Shown: in pieces, positions 1-6,139 of the stretch | Numbering within the stretch: the stretch's first letter is position 1 | Layout: every line of letters begins with the position of its first letter | From: Candidatus Zixiibacteriota bacterium | GTDB lineage: Bacteria; Zixibacteria; MSB-5A5; GN15; FEB-12 | Reading direction: 5' to 3' | NCBI GenBank assembly: GCA_023132995.1 | Contig: JAGLXI010000235.1 | Coordinates: forward strand, 1-9,093 | Length of the DNA: 9,093 nt | Program-made: the position numbers and the translations under genes | The notes under the pieces: generated by a model | Told to the model about the DNA's origin: nothing | Database searches by the model: none | What the model saw: only the letters and a program-made list of their open reading frames with translations

Positions 1-1
1 G

Positions 2-1498
2 GTAACTTATCCGCCCGACGTGATCTCGGTCCTTGAGGATGCCGACGACCACCGCGCGGAACTGGAGACGGTCCTCTCCCACTATGCTACCGACGACGAT
101 TCCCTCAAACTTCAGGCCGCATTCTACCTGGTCGCCAACATGGAAGGGCACAGTTACGTGACTTACAGCCTGCGTGACACGGCCGACGCCGAGATCAGCT
201 TCAATGTTCTTGACTACCCGGACTATGCCACGCTGAAGGCGGCCCTCGACACCATGGAAGTCGAGCGCGGAGAACTTGATTTCGAAAGGAATGAGATCGT
301 CTACGACCTGGATACCATCGCGGCTGATTTCCTGATCAACCAGATCGACTTTGCTTTCCGGGCCTGGCGTGAAAAACCCTGGGCGAAGCGCCTCTCGTTC
401 GAGGATTTCTGCCGGTACGTCCTTCCGTACCGGGGCAGTAATGAACCGCTGGAGCCATTCAGGGTGATGTTCCGGGAAAAGTACGAAGACATCGAAGCCC
501 GCATGAGTGATCCGGCTGATCCGATCGAGGCCGCGACTTTGATTAACGACGACATCAAATCCTGGTTTTCATTTGACCCGCGATATTACTGCCATCCCTC
601 CGATCAGGGATTGTCCGAGATGCTCAAAAACCGCATGGGACGCTGCGAGGATATGACCAACTTGACCATCTATGCCATGCGGGCCAACGGCCTGGCGGTA
701 ACCAGCGATTATACCCCTCACTGGGCAAATGCAGGAAACAACCACGCCTGGAATGCGATCGTCACTCCCGGCGGCGAAGTGATTCCCTTCATGGGCGCCG
801 AAAGCAACCCCGGCAAGTACCGCCTGGCCAACAAGATGGCCAAGGTCTATCGCAAAATGTTCGGCAAACAGGCCGGGAATCTCATCTTCCAGGAGAAGAA
901 ACAGGAGAAGACACCCGGCTGGCTATCCGGCAAGAGCTACATGGACGTAACCGCCGACTACGTGGACGTTTGCGACGTAACGGTTGTGTTCGAGCGGGAA
1001 ATCCCCGATTCGGTGGATATTGCCTACCTGTGCGTTTTCAATTCCGGCGAGTGGAGAGCGATTCACTGGGGCAGAATAAACAACGGCGGGGCGGTGTTCG
1101 TCGACATGGGCAAAGATATCGCATACCTTCCGGCGCTCTATATAAATAAGGAAATCCTGCCGTTCGGCGCGCCGTTCATCCTCCACCCGGACGGCAGCAT
1201 TCGGGAGTTGAAATCACAAGACGGCGAGACTATGTCAGCCTCGCTGGTCTCCACCACTCGTCGCAAACAGGCGGCATCCACCGATGGAATCGACAGAACC
1301 TTCCTGACCCCGGGGCAGGAGTATGAGTTGTTCTACTGGTCCGACGGCTGGCAATCGCTGGGGAAGTCCGTCGCGGGTGACGAGGCGCTGGTATTCGAGA
1401 ACCTTCCTGCGGGGTGCCTCTACTGGCTGGTTGCGGACAGCTCCGACCACGAGGAACGCATATTCACGATAGAAAACGGTGAGCAAGTCTGGTGGTAG
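2..1498 (+). CDS. Transglutaminase-like domain protein, 5' partial
   Basis: The frame is open from base 2. The first in-frame start (GTG at 20) has no Shine-Dalgarno, so the true start is probably outside the window; 498 residues are visible. Numbered from that GTG, Cys209 in GRCEDMTNLTIYAMRA and His242 in NNHAWNAI form the Cys-His core of the transglutaminase/papain-like fold. The following acidic position seems to be Glu261 (FMGAESNPG), not the usual Asp. After about residue 300 comes a probably beta-rich region (VAYLCVFNSGEWRAIHWG-like), ending in YELFYWSDGWQSLGK and FTIENGEQVWW. This architecture resembles Bacteroidota extracellular or lipoprotein transglutaminase-type proteins. Family knowledge suggests a secreted cysteine protease or amidase-like enzyme, but the substrate is unknown and any signal peptide is off-window. 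It is not clearly linked to its downstream neighbours, and the downstream gap contains no obvious terminator. Domain call is fairly sure; biochemical role is not. Confidence 0.8.
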   Translation, partial: VTYPPDVISVLEDADDHRAELETVLSHYATDDDSLKLQAAFYLVANMEGHSYVTYSLRDTADAEISFNVLDYPDYATLKAALDTMEVERGELDFERNEIVYDLDTIAADFLINQIDFAFRAWREKPWAKRLSFEDFCRYVLPYRGSNEPLEPFRVMFREKYEDIEARMSDPADPIEAATLINDDIKSWFSFDPRYYCHPSDQGLSEMLKNRMGRCEDMTNLTIYAMRANGLAVTSDYTPHWANAGNNHAWNAIVTPGGEVIPFMGAESNPGKYRLANKMAKVYRKMFGKQAGNLIFQEKKQEKTPGWLSGKSYMDVTADYVDVCDVTVVFEREIPDSVDIAYLCVFNSGEWRAIHWGRINNGGAVFVDMGKDIAYLPALYINKEILPFGAPFILHPDGSIRELKSQDGETMSASLVSTTRRKQAASTDGIDRTFLTPGQEYELFYWSDGWQSLGKSVAGDEALVFENLPAGCLYWLVADSSDHEERIFTIENGEQVWW

Positions 1499-1554
1499 CC
1501 GGCGTCTGCGGCTGGCAAGAGATAGGGCGGTGTTCGTAACATATTGTGTTATAG

Positions 1555-1572
1555 ACGATTGTGCACAATTGT
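1555..1572. repeat. Near-perfect palindrome, possible operator
   Basis: The sequence ACGATTGTGCACAATTGT contains a perfect 12 bp palindrome, ATTGTGCACAAT (1558-1569). Two further outer pairs match after one mismatch, so 16 of 18 bases are symmetric. It lies about 55 bp upstream of the predicted -35 box and differs from the CTTATTG half-sites. It has the form of a site for a dimeric helix-turn-helix regulator, but no binding protein can be named. Confidence 0.45.
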
Positions 1573-1623
1573 TGTTGCCGATTAATTCAACCGACTAAGG
1601 ACCAAGTAGATAGGGTCAACATT

Positions 1624-1688
1624 CTTATTGACATTTAGTGCAATAGGGACGATACTTATTGCAGGGAAAGGCAGTTTACTGCAATAAG
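1624..1688. repeat. Array of four CTTATTG half-sites over the promoter
   Basis: Four related heptamers alternate in orientation: CTTATTG (1624-1630, forward), CAATAGG (1641-1647, reverse, one mismatch), CTTATTG (1655-1661, forward) and CAATAAG (1682-1688, reverse). The last two belong to a perfect 10 bp inverted repeat, CTTATTGCAG (1655-1664) with CTGCAATAAG (1679-1688). Gaps inside the two pairs are 10 and 20 bp, differing by about one helical turn. The first site overlaps the -35 box, the second lies in the spacer, the third overlaps the -10 box and the fourth is just downstream of the predicted start. This is the expected arrangement for autorepression by the adjacent HTH protein; that link is inference. 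Confidence 0.6.
1628..1656 (+). promoter_or_regulatory. Sigma70-type promoter for the XRE-ImmA/PIN unit
   Basis: A perfect -35 hexamer TTGACA (1628-1633) is followed by exactly 17 bp and GATACT (1651-1656), which matches four of six -10 bases. The start point would fall near 1663, giving a leader of about 140 nt before the ATG at 1804. The promoter elements are overlaid by the inverted half-sites described separately, which suggests repression by occlusion. An alternative or extra -10, TATAAT at 1766-1771, has no good -35 partner. Confidence 0.6.
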
Positions 1689-1713
1689 AACTCGTGCTTG
1701 ATCGAAACATGGC

Positions 1714-1740
1714 AAAAATATGGGCATATTCTATATTTTT
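1714..1740. repeat. AT-rich inverted repeat in the leader
   Basis: AAAAATAT (1714-1721) and ATATTTTT (1733-1740) are perfect reverse complements separated by 11 bases. The element lies between the predicted transcription start and the XRE-ImmA start codon. It could form a weak RNA hairpin or be an A-tract bend; the function is unknown. Confidence 0.4.
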
Positions 1741-1745
1741 CTGTG

Positions 1746-1760
1746 GTTTTTCCGAAAAAC
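1746..1760. repeat. Short hairpin in the XRE-ImmA leader
   Basis: GTTTTT (1746-1751) and AAAAAC (1755-1760) pair perfectly around a CCG loop. It sits just before TATAAT at 1766-1771 and 43 bases before the start codon. It is not a canonical terminator because no T-run follows. Confidence 0.35.
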
Positions 1761-1765
1761 TATAG

Positions 1766-1771
1766 TATAAT
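1766..1771 (+). promoter_or_regulatory. Isolated -10-like TATAAT close to the XRE-ImmA gene
   Basis: A perfect TATAAT lies 32 bases upstream of the start codon within an AT-rich run. No recognisable -35 hexamer is found 16-18 bases upstream and there is no TGn extension, so this may be chance in AT-rich DNA. It could serve as a second, weaker promoter with a short leader. Confidence 0.25.
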
Positions 1772-1803
1772 AATATAGATACTTATCCATTGAGGCGGGA
1801 GTC

Positions 1804-3024
1804 ATGAGCGCAAATCCCATCGACCAACGTATTGGTACCAGGCTAAGGCGAGTTCGAAAAACACTCGGCTTGAGCCTCGAGGCCGTGAAGAACAAAGTCG
1901 GCTTCAGCAACTATCAAACATTATCGGACATTGAGACAGCCAAGCGGCCCGCTAAAGCATCAGAACTCGCACGGTTATGTGAACTGTATTGTAAAGACAC
2001 CTGGTACTTTCTTCGAGAAGACGAGCCACAAGAGATGCCAATGGTCTGCGCCTGGCGTGGTGATACACTGAATGCTGACAACAAACTTCTGGTTGAAGCA
2101 CAGGTCTACCGATTGGCGGGATACTATCAGCTTCTAGAGGAATTGACCGAGGAGTCACATTCGCTCAAATATGAGCCATGGCCCAAGACCCATGATAGGC
2201 TTACTTTCGAAATCGTAGCCGACAAGGCCGAAGAACTAGTTTGTGACTTGAATCTCGGAGCTCGACCCAGCGCGAGCCTGTGGCAGGCACTGGAAGTTGA
2301 TTGTCACATAAAGGTCCTGCATTGTGAACTGCAAGGTGTTGGTTCGGCACTGACCGCATTTGGTGAGTACGGTTGGCTGATTGCGGTGGATTCCAGACAG
2401 GTCCCTTGGAGAAGCAACTTCAGCCTTGCACATGAGCTTTTCCATCTACTATCTCATAACTACTATCCTCTGGCCGAAATACACTTGGAAGACGCCGGGC
2501 GTACCGAACCGCAGGGCAAACCTCGATACGAGGTCCTTGCGGACGTCTTTGCTGCTGCTCTGCTTATGCCCAGTGAACGAATGGTCAATCAACTAGATAA
2601 GAGAATCGTTGAGAACAAGATCACCTGGAGTGACTTGATAGGCATTGCCACGCATTTCGATGTCTCGATCGAGGCACTCCTGTGGAGACTGGTCAGTCTC
2701 AAGAGACTGCAAAAGGAGTGCGTTATCGAACTTCTGCGGTCAAACGAGTTCAGAGCCCATACTGAGGCCGAACGTCCGATAGAACGTAAACACGCGGCAT
2801 TATTTTCCAGACGTTTTGCTGAATTGGGCATAAGGGCACTCCGACGGGGTAAAATCTCCAAGGGCAGATTCTGTCAGATATTCGACACTACCCGTGCTGA
2901 ATTCGCCGGCTTTGTGGCACAATATGGAGATTTCCAATACACGGATGATAACACGGGAATGCAAGCCGAAGGGGTCTCTCTTATTCCTCCGGCCGATCTT
3001 GCTGCGGGGTCTCCGGGAACTTGA
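1804..3024 (+). CDS. XRE-type HTH regulator fused to ImmA/IrrE zinc metallopeptidase
   Basis: The 406-residue protein has an N-terminal helix-turn-helix of the XRE/lambda-repressor class at about 9-65 (KTLGLSLEAVKNKVGFSN). A helical linker follows at about 75-150, then an ImmA/IrrE (COG2856) peptidase domain at about 160-295. The zinc site is visible as HELFH (210-214) with the third ligand probably Glu243 in EVLADVFAAALLMP. The C-terminal part contains RRGKISKGRFCQIF followed by TTRAEFA, a possible second small HTH-like element typical of this architecture. Family members cleave or sense repressors (ImmA acts on ImmR; IrrE/PprI acts on DdrO), and such fusions often precede a PIN-like gene. 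The PIN-like protein starts 23 bp downstream, probably on the same transcript. The ATG is preceded by GAGG at 1792-1795, eight bases away. All catalytic residues are present, so the protein should be active. Whether it is antitoxin, activator or protease of its partner is open. Confidence 0.85.
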   Translation: MSANPIDQRIGTRLRRVRKTLGLSLEAVKNKVGFSNYQTLSDIETAKRPAKASELARLCELYCKDTWYFLREDEPQEMPMVCAWRGDTLNADNKLLVEAQVYRLAGYYQLLEELTEESHSLKYEPWPKTHDRLTFEIVADKAEELVCDLNLGARPSASLWQALEVDCHIKVLHCELQGVGSALTAFGEYGWLIAVDSRQVPWRSNFSLAHELFHLLSHNYYPLAEIHLEDAGRTEPQGKPRYEVLADVFAAALLMPSERMVNQLDKRIVENKITWSDLIGIATHFDVSIEALLWRLVSLKRLQKECVIELLRSNEFRAHTEAERPIERKHAALFSRRFAELGIRALRRGKISKGRFCQIFDTTRAEFAGFVAQYGDFQYTDDNTGMQAEGVSLIPPADLAAGSPGT

Positions 3025-3047
3025 AATAGGGGGCACAATCAGATCGC

Positions 3048-3602
3048 ATGAATGGTAAACCCCACTTGATCATACCTGATGCGGATGTAGTGATCGATCT
3101 GCACGCATTGGGATTGTGGGATAGCTTCGTTGAAAAGAACAATGTTTATCTGGCTGATACCGTCGTTGGCGAGGCACGCTTTTACCCAGTAGGCAGAATG
3201 CAATTCTCATCTGACCCGAATAACACGTATATCCCGAAAAACCCCGTTGACCTTACGGACGATATCGATTCGGGGAAAATCACAATAATCGCCCTCAATG
3301 CCTCAGACATGATCCCATTGTTGCAGGAAGCGCAGAAGATGGGCGCTCACGACAGGATACATCCCGGTGAAGAGGAAACACTTGCTGCGGTTTTCACGAC
3401 GCATCCCGAACTGACTCTGTGCTTCAAAGACAGGGGCGCAGTTGAGTGTGCTGTTCTGGTTGGGCTCAAGGACAAGTGTATCTCTGTAGAGTGCGCTTTG
3501 CAGCAATGTGGGCTCGGCAGAAAACTCGCCTATGGCCTATCTGAAAAGCGATTTCGGCGCATTGTCAAGGCTGCCGAACAAGAACGGGTGCAGAAGCTTT
3601 AG
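3048..3602 (+). CDS. PIN-like domain protein, putative toxin/ribonuclease
   Basis: The 184-residue protein starts with a PIN-type first strand and acidic motif, LIIPDADVVIDLHALGLW (Asp11, Asp13, Asp17). The central acidic motif is PGEEETLAAV (Glu108-110). The later strand and acidic motif is LCFKDRGAVECAVLVGL (Asp128, Glu133). This order matches PIN nucleases, which cut RNA with a metal held by such acidic residues. The segment between the first two motifs (about 40-100) is diverged, and the protein is longer than a typical VapC (about 130-140 residues). It lies 23 bp after the XRE-ImmA gene with no promoter between, so co-expression is likely. The best SD candidate, AGGGGG at 3028-3033, is 14 bases from the ATG, so translation may be weak or coupled to the upstream gene. 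The product could be the toxin of a two-gene module or a protein-interacting PIN relative. PIN assignment is from motifs only. Confidence 0.65.
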   Translation: MNGKPHLIIPDADVVIDLHALGLWDSFVEKNNVYLADTVVGEARFYPVGRMQFSSDPNNTYIPKNPVDLTDDIDSGKITIIALNASDMIPLLQEAQKMGAHDRIHPGEEETLAAVFTTHPELTLCFKDRGAVECAVLVGLKDKCISVECALQQCGLGRKLAYGLSEKRFRRIVKAAEQERVQKL

Positions 3603-3647
3603 TCCTGAGTATCTCCGCGTTCGCGCTGAGCGAAAGTTAATTGTTGA

Positions 3648-3704
3648 TTTCACCCCTTGCCCGCCGGTAGCTTGCCGGAAAACAGTAGAGAGGAAAGGGT
3701 GAAA
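3648..3704 (+). promoter_or_regulatory. Possible SD-enclosing stem-loop in the eno leader
   Basis: TTTCACCCCTT (3648-3658) and AAAGGGTGAAA (3694-3704) match at 10 of 11 positions as an inverted repeat. The 35 nt between them contain a second small CCGG/CCGG stem and the purine-rich AGAGAGG stretch that serves as ribosome-binding region. The right arm ends two bases before the enolase ATG at 3707. If it forms in RNA, it would hold the translation start in structure. An alternative is a DNA operator. No clear -35/-10 pair for eno was found in the 104 bp gap. Confidence 0.4.
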
Positions 3705-3706
3705 CG

Positions 3707-5005
3707 ATGTCCGATTTTCAGTATATCCACGCTCGCCAGATTCTCGACAGCAGAGGCACGCCGACTATCGAGGTCGATGTCTGCCTCACCGACGGCTCCC
3801 TCGGACGGGCGGCAGTTCCCTCGGGAGCCTCCACCGGGGCGCACGAGGCGGTAGAGCTTCGCGACGGTGACAAGAACATCTTCTTCGGCAAGGGCGTAAC
3901 GAAGGCCGTTGCCAACGTCAATGAAAAGATCGGTCCGGCCCTGATCAAGGACGATGTCGATCCGTTTGACCAGACGACACTCGACAACTACCTGATCCGG
4001 CTTGACGGCACCGAGAACAAGGCCAAGATGGGTGCCAATGCTATCCTTGGCGTGTCGCTCGCTACCGCCAAGGCGGCCGCCGAGTCGCGGGGAAGGTTCC
4101 TGTATGAATACATCGGGGGATGCAACTGCAAAATCCTCCCGGTGCCGATGATGAATATCCTCAATGGCGGTAAGCACGCCGACAACAACGTCGACCTGCA
4201 GGAGTTCATGGTCATGCCTGTCGGGGCGGGGAGTATTCACCGGGCGCTCCAGATGGGAGCCGAGGTGTTCGGCCATCTTAAGAAGGTGCTGGCGGGCAAG
4301 GGCTACAATACTGCCGTCGGTGACGAGGGCGGATTCGCGCCCGACCTGCAGTCCAATGAGCAGGCACTGGAAGTAATCATGGAGGCTATCGAGAAAGCGG
4401 GCTACAAGGCGGGCGAGGATATCATGCTTGCGCTCGACCCGGCCTCGACCGAGTTCTATGACGCTGAAAGCCGCACCTACAACCTTGCCGCCGAAGGTCG
4501 CAAGCTAAGCTCAGACGAGATGATCGACTTCTATGCCGGTCTGGTCGAGAAGTACCCAATCATATCAATAGAGGACGGCCTGGCTGAGGACGACTGGGAC
4601 GGCTGGCAGAAAATGACCGCTAAATTGGGTAAGATCATCCAGATTGTAGGCGATGACCTCTATGTGACCAATCCCAAGAGGCTGGCGCGCGGAATCGAGG
4701 AACAGTGTTCCAACTCGATCCTGATAAAGCTCAACCAGATCGGAACACTGACGGAAACGCTGGACGCCATCACTATGGCGCAGAAGGCGGGCTTTACGGC
4801 GGTAGTGTCGCACCGTTCCGGCGAGACCGAGGACGCAACGATAGCCGACGTTGTGGTGGCCACCGGCGCGGGTCAGATCAAAACCGGCTCGATGTGCCGC
4901 ACTGACCGCATTGCCAAGTACAACCAACTGCTGCGGATAGCCGAGACAATCGGCGGCCAGGCGGTCTATCCCGGCATGGACACGTTCTATAACCTCAGGA
5001 GTTGA
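3707..5005 (+). CDS. eno: Enolase (phosphopyruvate hydratase)
   Basis: The 432-residue product has the normal enolase length and starts with the standard IHARQILDSRGTPTIEVDV. It converts 2-phosphoglycerate to phosphoenolpyruvate in glycolysis, and runs the reverse in gluconeogenesis, in the cytosol as a dimer or octamer. All expected active-site residues are present: His157, Glu166, Glu207 (GDEGGFAPD), the magnesium ligands Asp244 (LALDPAST), Glu289 (SIEDGLAEDDW) and Asp316 (GDDLYVTN), Lys341 (LIKLNQIGTLTET), the SHRSGETED loop (368-376) and Lys392. The ATG is supported by the purine-rich AGAGAGGAAAGG upstream. It stands alone between an accessory module and an unrelated lipoprotein gene, so it is probably a single-gene unit. 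Nothing in the protein is unusual; identity is essentially certain. Confidence 0.98.
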   Translation: MSDFQYIHARQILDSRGTPTIEVDVCLTDGSLGRAAVPSGASTGAHEAVELRDGDKNIFFGKGVTKAVANVNEKIGPALIKDDVDPFDQTTLDNYLIRLDGTENKAKMGANAILGVSLATAKAAAESRGRFLYEYIGGCNCKILPVPMMNILNGGKHADNNVDLQEFMVMPVGAGSIHRALQMGAEVFGHLKKVLAGKGYNTAVGDEGGFAPDLQSNEQALEVIMEAIEKAGYKAGEDIMLALDPASTEFYDAESRTYNLAAEGRKLSSDEMIDFYAGLVEKYPIISIEDGLAEDDWDGWQKMTAKLGKIIQIVGDDLYVTNPKRLARGIEEQCSNSILIKLNQIGTLTETLDAITMAQKAGFTAVVSHRSGETEDATIADVVVATGAGQIKTGSMCRTDRIAKYNQLLRIAETIGGQAVYPGMDTFYNLRS

Positions 5006-5013
5006 GGGCACAT

Positions 5014-5043
5014 GGCCGGTCTTCTGCCCGGTCGGCAGTGGCC
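5014..5043. repeat. GC-rich stem-loop after eno
   Basis: CTGCC (5024-5028) pairs with GGCAG (5034-5038) around CGGTC, and outer GGCC arms (5014-5017 and 5040-5043) can extend it. It begins nine bases after the enolase stop. No T-run follows, so it is not a standard intrinsic terminator; it may protect or help end the eno transcript. Confidence 0.3.
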
Positions 5044-5205
5044 GCAGGGAAGTATTCGTTGATAGCGCAGAGTCGTTTCGCACCTGAGATAGTCGGGTCT
5101 GTCGGTGAGGCGGGCCACTTGGGTGGTACTGTTTGACTTCCGGTGGTGATGGCGCGGTAGTCCGGCTCGAAATGAGAACAAGCACTATAGAAAGGTTCTC
5201 TTGAT

Positions 5206-5796
5206 ATGAGCAAGCTTTGTTTGATTTTGGCCGCAGCCGTTGTGCTTCTGTTCCTTGGTTGTGCTGACAGCGACGATGCCACCAACCCGACCCTCAATGA
5301 GGGCGAGGATCCCGGCAAGAGCATCACGCTGGATCATGTTGACGGTCTGGTGAATGGACGTATTCCTCTCGGCCAGGAGGCCACCTTCCACATCCGCCTC
5401 GCCAACAGCACCGGGAATGCAATCGCGGGCATCACCAACGGTCTGCGGGTTTACTCCCTCGACGCCGAATGGACAACGACCGTTGGCGTCAGCACCGGCG
5501 CCATCACGAACCAGATGCTTGAAACGCAGTACATCAACCAGTTCAGCATCACTGGTTCGGGGGCTGACACGGTCGGGTTCGGCGCTTTCAAGCTGCAATC
5601 TGACGGCATTCCGGACGGCTTTGACGCGGTCTGTTACGAGATCACCATCGGCCCGATCGAGACAGCAGCCGGCAGTTCGATCTGTCTGGACTCGTCTTTT
5701 TACCCACCCAGTGGTGTCTGGCTATGGTCTGGATCGGACTTGCCCAAGTTCTTCCCCGGCTGGGACGGCCCCCACTGCTACACGATTGGGGAGTAG
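5206..5796 (+). CDS. Putative secreted lipoprotein of unknown function
   Basis: The 196-residue protein begins with a type II signal peptide: MSKLC, a hydrophobic stretch (ILAAAVVLLFLG) and Cys19. The lipobox FLGC is slightly off the LAGC consensus. Ala at +2 would favour outer-membrane export under E. coli-like sorting rules. An acidic linker (about 21-38) follows, then a probably beta-rich domain with HIRLANSTGNAIAGITNGLRVYS and, near the end, SSFYPPSG-WLW and FPGWDGPHCYTIGE. The four mature Cys-containing spots might form disulphides. I recognise the C-terminal pattern as recurring in secreted proteins of FCB-type candidate lineages, but cannot name a family. AAAGG at 5192-5196 lies nine bases before the ATG. 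No clear promoter is visible in the 200 bp gap after eno. Export is fairly sure, function unknown. Confidence 0.7.
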   Translation: MSKLCLILAAAVVLLFLGCADSDDATNPTLNEGEDPGKSITLDHVDGLVNGRIPLGQEATFHIRLANSTGNAIAGITNGLRVYSLDAEWTTTVGVSTGAITNQMLETQYINQFSITGSGADTVGFGAFKLQSDGIPDGFDAVCYEITIGPIETAAGSSICLDSSFYPPSGVWLWSGSDLPKFFPGWDGPHCYTIGE

Positions 5797-5819
5797 CTGG
5801 CGCTTGTTCTCGAGTCCGG

Positions 5820-5849
5820 GCTGGGGACCGCACAGTACGGCCTCCCAGC
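5820..5849 (+). terminator. Stem-loop after the lipoprotein gene, possible terminator
   Basis: GCTGGG (5820-5825) pairs with CCCAGC (5844-5849), and an inner CCG/CGG stem (5828-5830 with 5838-5840) continues the fold. It starts 23 bases after the lipoprotein stop. It lacks the T-run of an intrinsic terminator, so it may be a stabilising 3' hairpin instead. Confidence 0.3.
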
Positions 5850-6024
5850 GCTATCTCGTTAGTAAATTGGTGCTTACGGCGACCGTACGGATTGTCATTC
5901 CTCCACAGGTCGGGCACGTGAGACCAACTAGCCCGGCGCTCAGTAGCAAATAGGGTTCGCGAACAGGTCGATTTTCCCAAAGCCGATTCACTAGCAAAAA
6001 AATAACAGGTTTTGCAGAAACCTC

Positions 6025-6053
6025 TTGACAGCTCCGGTGTTAGAATGTATTGT
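6025..6053 (+). promoter_or_regulatory. Housekeeping promoter of groESL
   Basis: TTGACA (6025-6030), a perfect -35 box, is followed by exactly 17 bp and TATTGT (6048-6053), which matches four of six -10 bases. The predicted start falls inside the CIRCE element, giving a leader of roughly 130 nt. The overlap means HrcA binding would block polymerase directly. Confidence 0.75.
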
Positions 6054-6079
6054 TAGCACTCGCCGGTAGTGAGTGCTAA
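6053..6079. promoter_or_regulatory. CIRCE heat-shock operator (HrcA binding site)
   Basis: TTAGCACTC (6053-6061), nine spacer bases, then GAGTGCTAA (6071-6079) is an exact match to the CIRCE consensus with perfect 9 bp arms. In many bacteria the HrcA repressor binds this element and releases it on heat stress, with GroEL itself assisting HrcA folding as feedback. Its position over the -10/start region of the groESL promoter fits repression. hrcA is not in this window. Confidence 0.97.
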
Positions 6080-6106
6080 TAGCGGCGCCGGCGATTGGTA
6101 GGAGAG

Positions 6107-6139
6107 ATGATGAATCCAGCTGATAGATGCTGGTCTTAA
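6107..6139 (+). CDS. Possible ten-codon leader peptide in the groES leader
   Basis: GGAGAG (6101-6106) directly precedes ATGATG. The frame from 6107 reads MMNPADRCWS and stops at TAA 6137-6139; starting at the second ATG the SD spacing is short but possible. A small hairpin (CCAGC 6116-6120 with GCTGG 6129-6133) lies inside it. It could be a translated leader of groESL, or chance. Only the sequence pattern supports it. Confidence 0.2.
   Translation: MMNPADRCWS

Larger units (their letters stand above)
1499..1803. other. Intergenic regulatory region upstream of the XRE-ImmA gene
   Basis: This 305 bp stretch has no convincing coding frame and is clearly more AT-rich than the gene to its left. 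It holds a near-perfect 18 bp palindrome (1555-1572), a promoter with four overlapping half-sites (1624-1688), an AT-rich inverted repeat (1714-1740), a short hairpin (1746-1760) and an isolated TATAAT (1766-1771). Each is listed separately. The 9-mer GATACTTAT occurs twice, at 1651 and 1778, as a direct repeat. I see no tRNA-like fold, insertion-sequence end or obvious terminator. Confidence 0.7.

Noticed and set aside
3610..3640. TTCGC/GCGAA hairpin after the PIN-like gene as a terminator
   Set aside because: Stem is only 5 bp and there is no T-run after it.
3650..4276. Minus-strand open frame of 208 codons opposite eno
   Set aside because: Antisense shadow of the conserved enolase frame; no recognisable domain.
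4565..5185. Minus-strand open frame of 206 codons opposite the 3' end of eno
   Set aside because: Most of it is opposite eno codons, with low-complexity composition and no recognisable motif.
5354..5953. Plus-strand open frame of 199 codons overlapping the lipoprotein gene
   Set aside because: Its composition (Ser, Arg, Pro, Thr rich) is typical of an out-of-frame reading, and the overlapping frame has a signal peptide and lipobox.
5955..5964. Perfect palindrome GTTCGCGAAC, with GGGTTCGC resembling a tRNA T-loop
   Set aside because: No acceptor, D or anticodon stems can be built around it; a 10 bp palindrome alone is weak evidence for a site.
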